DNA of 64,000 nt from Massilia endophytica. GTDB taxonomy: Bacteria; Pseudomonadota; Gammaproteobacteria; Burkholderiales; Burkholderiaceae_D. Location: positions 3,658,001-3,722,000 of the forward strand of contig NZ_CP088952.1 of NCBI RefSeq assembly GCF_021165955.1. The letters are read 5' to 3'. Shown here piece after piece: positions 18,347-26,794 of the stretch (its first letter is position 1; the number at the start of each line of letters is the position of its first letter). The position numbers and the translations under genes were made by a program. The notes under the pieces were generated by a model. It was given only the letters and a program-made list of their open reading frames with translations, made no database searches and was not told where the DNA came from.

Positions 18347-19538
18347 GGGCGCACCGGCACGCAAGGCCGCCTCTGGTACGCTGCTGCTCGCCGCGGCTTC
18401 TGCAGCCGCTGGCATCGGCTGGCATGCTGGCGAGGCTCCCCTGCTTGCCGGCGGAGCGCTTGGCGCCGTCCTCGGCGCAGCGCTGCTGCGGGGAGCAATC
18501 CGGCGCTTGCAGGTCAATGCAGAAACGCTGCCGCTGGAAGTGCCGGTTGGCCTGCCGCGCGAGCTCGGAGAGCTGTCCTCCCGCGCCTTGCACTTCGAGA
18601 CCCAGCTTGAACATGCTCCGGTCGCCATCTTCAGCGCCAACGCACGGGGAGAAGTGACCACGCTGAACACGCGCGCACGCCGCCTGCTCGCGCCCGGCCG
18701 CATCATCGAGACAAAGACTTTTCATTCGGTGCTGGCCAGCCTCCCGGTTGGCCAGCGCAAGATCGTCGAGTACGAAACGGAAGCCGGCCCTGAGCGTGCG
18801 CTCGCCACATCGAACGCGGTCACGCTCGATGGCGAGCCCCAGCGCCTGATTGCCCTGATACCGGTGGAGGACGAGCTGGAAGCGGAAGCCATGCGCGCCT
18901 GGCAGAAGCTGGTACACGTGCTGACCCACGAAATGATGAACTCCCTCACCCCGGTCGCCTCGCTGTCGCAGACGGCCCGCGAGATGCTGCGGGACGCGGA
19001 ACTGCCTGCCGACCTGCGTGGCGATCTGGGCACAGCCATGGATGCCATCGGCCGCCGCGCGGAAAGCCTGACGCATTTCGTCAGCGGCTACCGCACCCTG
19101 GCAAGCGTGCCCGAAGCGCGGCCCCAGCGCATCGTGCTGAGCGAAATGTTCGCGCGGCTGCGCGCCCTGTTCGCCAACGCATCTTTCAGCGTCGAACCGG
19201 ATTCGCTGGAACTGATGGCCGATTCCGGCCAGCTGGAACAGGCCCTCGTCAATCTGCTGCACAACGCCGAGGAAGCGACAGCGAACGTTTCCCAGCCAAT
19301 GATCTCGGTGACAGCGCGCCTCACACGCGGCGCCCGCCTGCGCATCGAGGTCTGCGACAATGGCCCCGGTGTACCCGATCACCTGCTGGCCAACATCTTC
19401 ACGCCCTTCTTCAGCACCAAGGCCAGAGGCAGCGGCATCGGCCTCGCCATGGTCCGCCAGCTCGTCCACCGCAACGGCGGCGCCGTACGCTACGCGAAGT
19501 TCGTAGGCCCAGGCGCCTGTTTTGCTATCACTTTGTAG
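18336..19538 (+). CDS. Sensor histidine kinase (NtrY-like)
   Basis: 400 residues. Two N-terminal hydrophobic stretches (about 12-28 and 34-52) anchor it with almost no periplasmic loop, so it probably senses within or at the membrane. A PAS-like segment (about 85-180) follows. The phospho-acceptor is His198 in VLTHEMMNSLTPV. ATPase boxes are LVNLLHNAEEA (N), CDNGPGVPD (G1), FTPFFSTKARGSGIGLAM (F/G2). It phosphorylates the response regulator whose gene it overlaps by 11 bases. The minimal sensor part resembles envelope-stress kinases; the signal is unknown. Confidence 0.92.
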   Translation: MASEGAPARKAASGTLLLAAASAAAGIGWHAGEAPLLAGGALGAVLGAALLRGAIRRLQVNAETLPLEVPVGLPRELGELSSRALHFETQLEHAPVAIFSANARGEVTTLNTRARRLLAPGRIIETKTFHSVLASLPVGQRKIVEYETEAGPERALATSNAVTLDGEPQRLIALIPVEDELEAEAMRAWQKLVHVLTHEMMNSLTPVASLSQTAREMLRDAELPADLRGDLGTAMDAIGRRAESLTHFVSGYRTLASVPEARPQRIVLSEMFARLRALFANASFSVEPDSLELMADSGQLEQALVNLLHNAEEATANVSQPMISVTARLTRGARLRIEVCDNGPGVPDHLLANIFTPFFSTKARGSGIGLAMVRQLVHRNGGAVRYAKFVGPGACFAITL

Positions 19539-19707
19539 CAGCGCCATCTCGAACGCGCTTCGGTTCGGCGTGACTTATGACAGCAGGTACTTATGGCCAC
19601 TGCCATAATTGCAACCGATAAGACCTATTGTCTCTTGAGCGTTGGCGCTCCAAAGATATCTGCGAAGTGTCGTACAATCAGCTTTCCTCCTACACGTCTC
19701 TTGCTCG

Positions 19708-20223
19708 ATGCTCAAGACAGCGAACACCTCCGCAGACACATACATTCACCTTCGCGCGTTAGCGCGAGAAATGACGCTGCCGCACATTGCGTCGATTGCA
19801 CCTGAGGGGGTAAGATTGACCGACTTATCGGATGAGGCATTGGCACAAGCGGATACCTGGGGAGGGTTTGAGTGGGGCTACATAGCGCGGAAATTCCGCC
19901 GTCGTCCTCGTAGGGTAGAATTGGCTATCTGGCATGGCGACGAACTATGCGGACTTGCTTGTGGGCGAGTGAGTAATCGCCGGGTTGTCGCCTCAATCCA
20001 TTATCTGGAGGGGAACCCAAGAGCACATCCACTAAAAGGATTGGTTGCTGCGATTGCTACTCGCTTTCTCGACACCTTTGCCATCTTGGCAGAATGCAGT
20101 GAGACATCCATACAGAATCCGGTCCAACCACTCGTTTCGATGTACAAGCAGCTGGGCTATGTGAATGAGGTCGTGAAAGGACGTAAAGTCGTACGCCTTC
20201 ACAAAAAACTGGGGAATCCATGA
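19708..20223 (+). CDS. GNAT-fold N-acetyltransferase-like protein
   Basis: 171 residues from MLKTANTSADTY; an in-frame ATG at 19642 would add 22. The segment VELAIWHGDELCGLACGRVSNRRVVASIHYLEG followed by HPLKGLVAAIATRFLDTFAI and NPVQPLVSMYKQLGY has the strand-strand-helix-helix order of a GNAT fold, with YKQLGY as the usual closing motif. A clear acetyl-CoA Q/RxxGxG/A loop is not seen, so activity is uncertain. Base composition is clearly lower in GC than in the flanking genes, as is that of the next two genes, which suggests acquisition as a block beside the tRNA-Thr gene. No specific function is recognised. Confidence 0.55.
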   Translation: MLKTANTSADTYIHLRALAREMTLPHIASIAPEGVRLTDLSDEALAQADTWGGFEWGYIARKFRRRPRRVELAIWHGDELCGLACGRVSNRRVVASIHYLEGNPRAHPLKGLVAAIATRFLDTFAILAECSETSIQNPVQPLVSMYKQLGYVNEVVKGRKVVRLHKKLGNP

Positions 20224-20255
20224 TCGTGTACACTACGGAGTACATAGGAGTGAAC

Positions 20256-20489
20256 ATGAAAGTCGCTAAGCATGCCAAGGTTGTTTCGCTAACCAGGAAC
20301 CATAGCTCGGCTGGGAAACAGAAGACTAGCGTTGTCGCGTCCAAGGCCGCGGTCACGCGAGCAGAGAACTTTCTTTCTGCATCGCAGTCTGACTTTGTTG
20401 CAGTTGTGCAGCGGAACAAGCCTTCACTGATAAAAAACGAGGCGGGCATGCTCGCGGGGAAGCCCATCCCTCGATCTAAGCTTCGTTGA
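20256..20489 (+). CDS. Hypothetical 77-residue basic protein
   Basis: Starts MKVAKHAKVVSLTRNH behind AGGAG five bases upstream, which is why this start is preferred over an ATG at 20220 that overlaps the GNAT-like gene's stop. The product is rich in Lys, Arg, Ser and Val, has no membrane segment or leader, and ends GKPIPRSKLR. It follows the GNAT-like gene in the same direction, and its last 14 bases overlap the tail of the convergent ClpP-like gene. A small charged partner protein is plausible, but no family is recognised. Confidence 0.55.
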   Translation: MKVAKHAKVVSLTRNHSSAGKQKTSVVASKAAVTRAENFLSASQSDFVAVVQRNKPSLIKNEAGMLAGKPIPRSKLR

Positions 20490-21792
20490 CTTTTCGTCGG
20501 CCTCGTTTCACCTGAGGTGGTTGGAGTTTGGACTTCAACCAATCGCGCAGGGATTCAACAACATTCTCTCCTGGGACTTCATCAATTAGGCCAAGGACTT
20601 GCGCGTCCGTGGGGGTAATTTTGTGCTCCCCATTGAACAATTCTCTGCACAATAGGACGCAAAACTGCCAAAACATTTTCCCGCTCGGGAGCGCACGAGC
20701 TAACGCATGCCTCTTAGCTTCCTCATCTTTTCCATTTAATGCCCTTAGCGCGTCCCCTGAGAAGAAAATCTCTTTATGCTTGGTGAGGAAACCGATCGTA
20801 CTGCGTAGATGTCGTGGATCGTCAATGGATCTAATCATTTTAAAATCATCCGACACGACATCTAACAATTTTGCCATCGGCATAGGGCGACCGACGTTTG
20901 CACGAGTAGCGTTTGCGACTAGCAATGAGATTACCAACTTCATGTCGGCTTCACTCGCGCTCCATACATCAGATGAATCGGCTATTTTCGTAGCCCTGCT
21001 GATAGTTTCGAAGAGTTTCTTGGGGCCGTCCAAAAGACCGGGCCGCGAATGGCGCCCTTTTTGCCTGTAATCTGGGAAGGATTTGGCGAGATTCGTCATA
21101 ATCCCCCAGTTGTGCAGGTGGCGCATAGCGTTGAGCACTAGACACTCATTTTCCCGAGACACGTTCACCCAAAGACATGTTGCAAAGCTCGCCAGATCAA
21201 CGCCGTTCTCGCCATCATAGACGGCCTTGCATGCGGCTATAGTTTTGGCGAACTGCGAGTGAACCTTGTCATTTTGCGCAACAATCCCTTCGAAGTCGCC
21301 AATGAAGTGAATATAGTTCCAGACGAGGCGACTGAAAATCTGATCAGCTAGTTGTAAGGAGAACGTTTCATTTATCTCCTGTAGTTGACTCACGGCGACT
21401 TTGGCGCTGGCCGGTGTGACATCTTCCATGCCGCCATACCTGACATCGTGAAAAAGGATATCCGTGTGTGGCAAAGCCACAGAATAAGAGCTAGAAGCAA
21501 GAAGCACGGCCGCAGCGCTATATGCACGCTCAGTAACAACTGCGACAGTTTTGCCTTCTATTCCGTCCTGATCCGGCCCAGTGAGCAACCCAACCAAGGT
21601 CTCCATTGCAGAGATAGAACCGCCGGCGCTATTTATGGCGATGGTGATCGGCTGACTGCTTTCCGATCGCAGACGCAGTATTTGAGGCGTGAGTATACGA
21701 ACCAATTCTTCGTCAATTGTCTGATCCACATAAATACAGCGATTCCAATTTGCTGTTCTATCCTCGACATCTGACTGATGTACGTCGACCAT
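20476..21792 (-). CDS. ClpP-like (clan SK) serine protease homologue with large insertion
   Basis: 438 residues from the Met preceded by GGAG-N6; a start 45 bases upstream (21837) is possible. The N-terminal part follows ClpP: ITIAINSAGGSISAMETLVGLL (oxyanion Gly-Gly), AYSAAAVLLAS with Ser92 at the nucleophile position, and LPHTDILFHDVRYGG with His115 at the catalytic position 23 residues later. A handle-like helix LQEINETFSLQLADQIFSRL follows. About 220 residues of unrelated, mostly helical sequence then intervene before the ClpP closing motif ITPTDAQVLGLIDEV (about 393-406). The catalytic Asp is not obvious. Low-GC composition marks it as accessory. The function is unknown. Confidence 0.7.
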   Translation of the reverse strand: MVDVHQSDVEDRTANWNRCIYVDQTIDEELVRILTPQILRLRSESSQPITIAINSAGGSISAMETLVGLLTGPDQDGIEGKTVAVVTERAYSAAAVLLASSSYSVALPHTDILFHDVRYGGMEDVTPASAKVAVSQLQEINETFSLQLADQIFSRLVWNYIHFIGDFEGIVAQNDKVHSQFAKTIAACKAVYDGENGVDLASFATCLWVNVSRENECLVLNAMRHLHNWGIMTNLAKSFPDYRQKGRHSRPGLLDGPKKLFETISRATKIADSSDVWSASEADMKLVISLLVANATRANVGRPMPMAKLLDVVSDDFKMIRSIDDPRHLRSTIGFLTKHKEIFFSGDALRALNGKDEEAKRHALARALPSGKMFWQFCVLLCRELFNGEHKITPTDAQVLGLIDEVPGENVVESLRDWLKSKLQPPQVKRGRRKVNEA

Positions 21793-21891
21793 CTTTTTCT
21801 CCACAGTTTTTACCACTCTACCAGAAGATTCATACAAATAATCATCTCGACTAGAGCCCAGAGCTGTATCGTCAATTGATCAATTAAAACA

Positions 21892-21923
21892 AAAAGCCCG
21901 CATGCTTGCACATGCGGGCTTTT
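21892..21923. terminator. Bidirectional terminator after tRNA-Thr
   Basis: aaaagcccgcatg (21892-21904) and catgcgggctttt (21911-21923) form a perfect 13-base stem with a six-base loop. A-runs and T-runs at the two ends serve both strands. It ends the tRNA transcript nine bases past the CCA end. Confidence 0.85.
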
Positions 21924-21932
21924 GCTTGAATC

Positions 21933-22008
21933 TGGTGCCGGAGATAGGAGTCGAACCTACGACCTTCGCATTACGAATGCGCTGCTCTACCAACTGAGCT
22001 ACACCGGC
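21933..22008 (-). tRNA. tRNA-Thr (anticodon CGT)
   Basis: A 76-base cloverleaf on the minus strand: acceptor GCCGGTG, D-arm GCTCAGTTGGTAGAGC, anticodon loop TTCGTAA giving CGT (reads ACG, threonine), T-arm with TTCGACT loop, and an encoded CCA end. The acceptor has one T-T mismatch and the anticodon stem a G-A pair at its outer end. The 3' end faces the low-GC patch at 19.6-21.9 kb, the usual geometry for island insertion, but no second copy of the tRNA end was found. Confidence 0.95.
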
Positions 22009-22058
22009 AAAGAGCAATATTCTAACAAACAATTCCTGCCGCGGTCTAGTACCCGATG

Positions 22059-22132
22059 CGTCATTCCCGCGCAGGCGGGAATCCAGGGGTGTATTGGCAC
22101 ACTCCTGGGTTCCCGCCTGCGCGGGAACGACG
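22059..22132. repeat. Inverted pair of ATTCCCGC-type palindromic repeats
   Basis: Two near-identical 20-base palindromes, attcccgcgcaggcgggaat (22063-22082) and gttcccgcctgcgcgggaac (22109-22128), face each other within longer inverted arms about 29 bases long. The ATTCCC-N8-GGGAAT core is the same type as the Neisseria dRS3 repeat. It abuts the stop codon of fbp and may act as its transcription end. Confidence 0.75.
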
Positions 22133-23134
22133 TTAGGCGTGGTGGTAGCCGGTCACCACCGCCACCTCGTCACGAGAGCCGAGGAAGACCGGGATGCGCT
22201 GGTGGAGTTTTTCGGGCTGGATGTCCAGGATGCGGTGCTTGCCGTCCGTGGCCATGCCGCCCGCCTGTTCCACGATGAAGGCCATGGGGTTGGCTTCGTA
22301 CATGAGGCGCAGCTTGCCCGGCTTGGAGGTGTCGCGCAGGTCGGCCGGGTACATGAAGACGCCGCCGCGGTTCAGGATGCGGTGCACGTCCGCCACCATG
22401 GAGGCGATCCAGCGCATGTTGAAATCCGTGCCGCGCGGGCCGGTGCTGCCTGCCAGCAGTTCGTCGATGTAGCGGCGCACAGGCGGGTGCCAGTGGCGCT
22501 GGTTGGACATGTTGATGGCGAATTCCTTCGTCTTCGGCGGAATCTGCATATTGCGCTGGGTGAGCACCCAGGAGCCCATTTCGCGGTCCAGGGTGAAGCA
22601 GTTGACGCCATTGCCCGTGGTGAGCACCAGCATGGTCTGCGGGCCGTACACGGCGTAGCCTGCGGCCACCTGCTTGCTGCCCGCCTGCATGAAGTCCTTC
22701 TCGGTGGGCACGGCCATGCCTTCGGGGGCCTTCAGCACGGAGAAGATGGTGCCGATGGAGACGTTCACGTCGATGTTCGAGGAGCCGTCCAGCGGATCGA
22801 AGAGCAGCATGTATTCGCCCTTCGGGTAGCGGTTGGGAATCGGGTGGATGGATTCCATTTCTTCCGATGCCATGGCCGCCAGGTGGCCGCCCCATTCGTT
22901 CGCTTCGAGCAGGATCTCGTTGGAGATCACGTCCAGCTTCTTCTGCACTTCGCCCTGCACATTCTCGGATTCGAGCGCGCCCAGCACGTCGCCCAGGGCG
23001 CCCTTGCCTACCGAGTGGCTGATGGTCTTGCAGGCGCGCGCCACCACTTCGATCAGCAGCCGCAGCTCGGCGGGGATGTTGTGGTGGAGGCGTTGTTCTT
23101 CGACGAGGTGTTGGGTGAGGCTGATGCGTTTCAT
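22133..23134 (-). CDS. fbp: Fructose-1,6-bisphosphatase class I
   Basis: 333 residues, normal length for class I FBPase, which hydrolyses fructose-1,6-bisphosphate to fructose-6-phosphate in gluconeogenesis. The metal site FDPLDGSSNIDVNVSIGTIFSV is intact, as are the upstream SEEME acidic residues and the sugar-binding GGVFMYPAD and KLRLMYEANPMAFIVEQAGG segments. It lies downstream of pepN on the same strand, 30 bases away, and may share its transcript. The dRS3-like repeat follows the stop. Confidence 0.97.
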   Translation of the reverse strand: MKRISLTQHLVEEQRLHHNIPAELRLLIEVVARACKTISHSVGKGALGDVLGALESENVQGEVQKKLDVISNEILLEANEWGGHLAAMASEEMESIHPIPNRYPKGEYMLLFDPLDGSSNIDVNVSIGTIFSVLKAPEGMAVPTEKDFMQAGSKQVAAGYAVYGPQTMLVLTTGNGVNCFTLDREMGSWVLTQRNMQIPPKTKEFAINMSNQRHWHPPVRRYIDELLAGSTGPRGTDFNMRWIASMVADVHRILNRGGVFMYPADLRDTSKPGKLRLMYEANPMAFIVEQAGGMATDGKHRILDIQPEKLHQRIPVFLGSRDEVAVVTGYHHA

Positions 23135-23164
23135 GAAGTTCCTGTAGTAGTTGTAATCTGTGAC

Positions 23165-25780
23165 TTAGTTCGAGAGCGCCTTGCTGACGACTTCCGTGAC
23201 GTCGTTGGACAGCGGCGTGGCGGCGGCGACGCGTTCAAGCGCGTGGCGCATGTGCACCTGCAGCTCCGGCGAATAGCGGCGCCAGCGGTCCATGCTGCGC
23301 GCCAGGCGCGCGGCGACCTGCGGATTGATCGCGTCGAGCTTGATCACGTGCTCGGCCCAGAAGTCGTAGGCGCTGCCATCCTTCGCATGGAACTGGGCGG
23401 GATTGCCGTTGCAGAAGCTGAAGATCAGGCTGCGCGCCCGGTTCGGGTTCTTCAGCGTGAAAGCGGGGTGCCGCATAAGGTCTCGCACAGCTCGCACATC
23501 GGTCGACGGCGCCATTGCCTGTATAGAAAACCACTTATCAACGACCAGTGCTTCGCTCTTGAATTCCTGGTAGAAGGCGTCCAGGATACGACTGGGACTC
23601 CCGCCGCTGTGCACCAGCGCAATCAGCGCGGCGGAGCGGTCGGTCATGTTGGTGGCTTCGTTGAACTGGCGCTCGGCGAGCTCCAGGGCTTCCGCCTCGC
23701 CGCCCAGGGCGAGGTAAGACAGGGCCAGGTTCTTCAGTCCGCGCTTCCCCGCCGACACGGCGTCCGGGCTGTAGGCGCCCGGCGTGGCGTTGGCGCGGTA
23801 GGTGTTCAGCAGTTCACTGCGCAGCACCGTGGCAATGGTCTTGCGCATGAACTGGCGCGCGGCGTGGATGGCCTGGGGATCGGCCACTTCCATGTTCTCC
23901 GCCACCACGGTCTCCGATGGCAGCATGAGCGCCTGCTCGCGGAAGGCGGCGTCCAGGGACTCGTCCAGCAGCAGGGCGCGCTGGGCGGCGATGAAGGTGT
24001 AGTCCAGCTCCAGTTCCTCGCCTGCCTGCACGGCGGCGGTGAGCTTGAGCAGGCGCTCCATGGCCAGGCGCTGGCCGGCTTCCCAGCGGTTCACGGGATC
24101 GGAGTCGTGGCGGAACAGGTGGAGCAGTTCTTCGTCCGTGTAGGCATATTCCAGCACCACGGGCGCGGAGAAATCGCGCAGCAGGGATGGCACAGGTTTG
24201 GCGGCGATGCCTTCGAAGCGGAAGGTCTGTTCGGCTTCCGTCAGTTCCAGCACGCGCGTGGGAATCAGGTCGCGGCCTTCCGCATCGAGCAGGCCCACGG
24301 CCACCGGAATGTGGAAGGGCAGCTTCTTCGCCTGGCCCGGCGTGGCGGGGCAGCGCTGGCTCAGGGTCAGCTCGAACAGCTTCGCCTTCTCGTCGTAGCG
24401 CGTGCGCGCCGTGACGATGGGCGTGCCGGCCTGGCTGTACCAGCGTTCGAACTGGCTTAGATCGCGCTGGTTGGCGTCCGCCATGGCGGCGCGGAAGTCG
24501 TCGCAGGTCACGGCCTGGCCGTCGTGGCGGGCGAAGTAGAGGTCCATGCCCTTGCGGAAGCCTTCGCGGCCCAGGAGGGTCTGGTACATGCGCACCACCT
24601 CGGCGCCCTTTTCGTACACGGTGAGCGTGTAGAAGTTGTTGATCTCCACAAAGGAGTCGGGACGCACGGGGTGGGCCATCGGGCCCGCATCCTCGGGGAA
24701 CTGGGCCTGGCGCAAGGTGCGCACCTGGTCGATGCGCGTGACAGCGCGGCCCGTATCGGTGCCGATCATGTCGGCCGAGAATTCCTGGTCGCGGAACACC
24801 GTGAGGCCTTCCTTCAGCGAGAGCTGGAACCAGTCGCGGCAGGTCACGCGGTTGCCGGTCCAGTTGTGGAAGTACTCGTGGCCCACCACGGCTTCAATGC
24901 CCGCGTAGTCGATGTCCGTCGCCACGCGCGGGTTGGCCAGCACGAACTTGGTATTGAAGATGTTCAGGCCCTTGTTTTCCATGGCGCCCATATTGAAGTC
25001 GCCCACGGCCACGATCATGAAGCGGTCCAGGTCCAGCTCCAGGCCCCAGCGCTCCTCGTCCCAGCGGATGGAGTTCTTCAGGGACTGCATGGCGTAGTCG
25101 GTCTTGTCCAGGTTGCCCTCTTCCACCCATACCTGCAGCAGGGCTTCGCGGCCGGACTGCAGGGTAATGGTCTCTTCCTGGCACACGAGTCGCGCCGCCA
25201 CCAGGGCGAAGAGGTAGGACGGCTTCTTGAACGGGTCTTCCCACTTGGCGTAGTGGCGGCCGTCCGGCAGCTCGCCCTCTTCCACCAGGTTGCCGTTGGA
25301 GAGCAGCACGGGGTACTTGGCCTTGTCCGCGCGCAGCATCACCGTGTACCTGGCCATCACGTCCGGGCGGTCCGGGAAGTAGGTGATGCGGCGGAAGCCT
25401 TCGGCCTCGCACTGGGTAAAGAAGTTGCCGTTGGAAACGTAGAGGCCCGAGAGGCTGGTGTTCTTCTCCGGGGCGCACAGGGTCTCGATTTCCAGCACGG
25501 CGTTCAGCGGCGCCTTGCGGATGGTGAGCGTGTTGGCGCCCAGAACATACTGGCCTTCGTCCAGGGCCACGCCGTTCAGGCGCAGGGCCACCAGTTCGAT
25601 TTCCTCCCCCTGCAGCACCAGGTCGCGGTTCTTGCTGTCCGGATTGTGGCGCAGCGTGAGCCGGCTGGACACAATGGTGCGCGCAGGATCGAGGTCGAAG
25701 CCGAGTTCAACAGTCTCCACGAGGTAGCTGGGAGGGGTGTAGTCTTTACGATAAATCGTCTGGGGGCTGTCGGTACGCAT
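23165..25780 (-). CDS. pepN: Aminopeptidase N (M1 family)
   Basis: 871 residues, typical of the gammaproteobacterial-type PepN. Visible are the substrate-binding GAMENKGLNIFN motif, the zinc site HEYFHNWTGNRVTCRDWFQLSLKEGLTVFRDQEFS (HEXXH plus the downstream Glu) and the catalytic Tyr region YEKGAEVVRMYQTLLG. The long helical C-terminal domain is complete. It is a cytosolic enzyme that removes N-terminal residues from peptides. The upstream leader carries a GC-rich hairpin, cggcccct/aggggccg (25823-25842), of unknown role. Confidence 0.97.
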   Translation of the reverse strand: MRTDSPQTIYRKDYTPPSYLVETVELGFDLDPARTIVSSRLTLRHNPDSKNRDLVLQGEEIELVALRLNGVALDEGQYVLGANTLTIRKAPLNAVLEIETLCAPEKNTSLSGLYVSNGNFFTQCEAEGFRRITYFPDRPDVMARYTVMLRADKAKYPVLLSNGNLVEEGELPDGRHYAKWEDPFKKPSYLFALVAARLVCQEETITLQSGREALLQVWVEEGNLDKTDYAMQSLKNSIRWDEERWGLELDLDRFMIVAVGDFNMGAMENKGLNIFNTKFVLANPRVATDIDYAGIEAVVGHEYFHNWTGNRVTCRDWFQLSLKEGLTVFRDQEFSADMIGTDTGRAVTRIDQVRTLRQAQFPEDAGPMAHPVRPDSFVEINNFYTLTVYEKGAEVVRMYQTLLGREGFRKGMDLYFARHDGQAVTCDDFRAAMADANQRDLSQFERWYSQAGTPIVTARTRYDEKAKLFELTLSQRCPATPGQAKKLPFHIPVAVGLLDAEGRDLIPTRVLELTEAEQTFRFEGIAAKPVPSLLRDFSAPVVLEYAYTDEELLHLFRHDSDPVNRWEAGQRLAMERLLKLTAAVQAGEELELDYTFIAAQRALLLDESLDAAFREQALMLPSETVVAENMEVADPQAIHAARQFMRKTIATVLRSELLNTYRANATPGAYSPDAVSAGKRGLKNLALSYLALGGEAEALELAERQFNEATNMTDRSAALIALVHSGGSPSRILDAFYQEFKSEALVVDKWFSIQAMAPSTDVRAVRDLMRHPAFTLKNPNRARSLIFSFCNGNPAQFHAKDGSAYDFWAEHVIKLDAINPQVAARLARSMDRWRRYSPELQVHMRHALERVAAATPLSNDVTEVVSKALSN

Positions 25781-25975
25781 GGCAGGAGGTGTGGTAAAGA
25801 CGAAAACCTTATTTTACCAACACGGCCCCTGCCGAGGGGCCGCACCGTAGCGGAACAGGGGGTGAAAGTTTCTGCTGCCACAGCTGCCGTAACATTCTGT
25901 AATATTCATGCGTACGAGGAGTGCCAGTCCTAAACTGATGGACAGGAAATACCAATTCAATGTAGGAGCAGAATC

Positions 25976-26632
25976 ATGAGAGCCTTAGCCATCCTTGCTG
26001 CCGCAGCCACGCTGCTGCTCGGCGGGTGTGCGACCACCCTGCGCAGCGATGTCACCGTCTTCCATCAGTGGCCGCCGGAGCTGCAGGACAAATCGTATGT
26101 CTTCGAGACCCCGCCCCCGGCCGAGGACACCCTGGAATACCGCAGCTACCAGAACCTGGTGAGCGGCGAGCTGGCCAAGCTGGGCTTTACCCAGGCCGGC
26201 AGCCCGGACCAGGCCAAGCTGCGCGTGGGCATGCAGTTCAGCACCATCGACCGCCCTACCCGCGTGCTGGAAGCGGCCGATCCCTTCTACATGGGTCCTT
26301 ACTGGGGTCCCTACGGCTTCGCCCGCTACCACTACTATCCGGGCCGCTACCGCTATCGTTACTACGGCTTCCGTCCGTACTACGATCCCTGGATGTACGG
26401 GCCGATGCAGTTCCGCGAGGTCATCCAGCATAACTACGAGCGCAATCTGCGGGTGACGATCAACAATATGTCCGGCAAGAAGCTGTTCGACGTTACGGTG
26501 AACAACACCAGCCGCAAGCAGTCCACGCCACTGGTCATGCCCGCCCTGGTGCAGAGCGCCTTCACGGGATTCCCTGGCGAGAGCGGGAAGGCGAAGCGGG
26601 TGGAGCTGGAGCTGAAGCCCCAGCAGCAGTAG
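25976..26632 (+). CDS. DUF4136 domain-containing lipoprotein
   Basis: 218 residues. The leader MRALAILAAAATLLLGGCATT has a lipobox at LGGC, so the protein is lipid-anchored in the envelope. The body (about 25-215) fits DUF4136: a YVFETPPPAEDTLEYRSYQ start, a LGFTQAGSPDQAKLRVGMQFS middle and a Tyr/Pro/Arg-rich stretch (about 105-145, YYPGRYRYRYYGFRPYYDPW) before the final VTINNMSGKKLFDVTVNN strands. The role is unknown. The start has a TAGGAG ribosome site, and a clear terminator follows. Confidence 0.85.
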   Translation: MRALAILAAAATLLLGGCATTLRSDVTVFHQWPPELQDKSYVFETPPPAEDTLEYRSYQNLVSGELAKLGFTQAGSPDQAKLRVGMQFSTIDRPTRVLEAADPFYMGPYWGPYGFARYHYYPGRYRYRYYGFRPYYDPWMYGPMQFREVIQHNYERNLRVTINNMSGKKLFDVTVNNTSRKQSTPLVMPALVQSAFTGFPGESGKAKRVELELKPQQQ

Positions 26633-26650
26633 GCAAAGGAACTCCGATGA

Positions 26651-26685
26651 AATGCCGTTCAATTAGTTCTGAACGGCATTTTTAT
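26651..26685 (+). terminator. Rho-independent terminator
   Basis: aatgccgttca (26651-26661) pairs with tgaacggcatt (26670-26680), an 11-base stem with an eight-base loop followed by a T-run. It ends the DUF4136 lipoprotein transcript and separates it from the following accessory region. Confidence 0.9.
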
Positions 26686-26794
26686 TTTGACCGGCGTACC
26701 GCTTTGCAGCCTGGGTTAGTTGACGCCCATCAATTCACCGAAAGTCGACCATCACGACAATGGTCTCTCAACCGATTTCTTTGGGGGACACATC

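Noticed and set aside
19540..22008. Possible tRNA-integrated genomic island with direct-repeat ends
   Set aside because: The low-GC patch lies at the tRNA 3' end, but no repeat of the tRNA end was found near 19.54-19.66 kb and no integrase is present. Only the composition shift is claimed.
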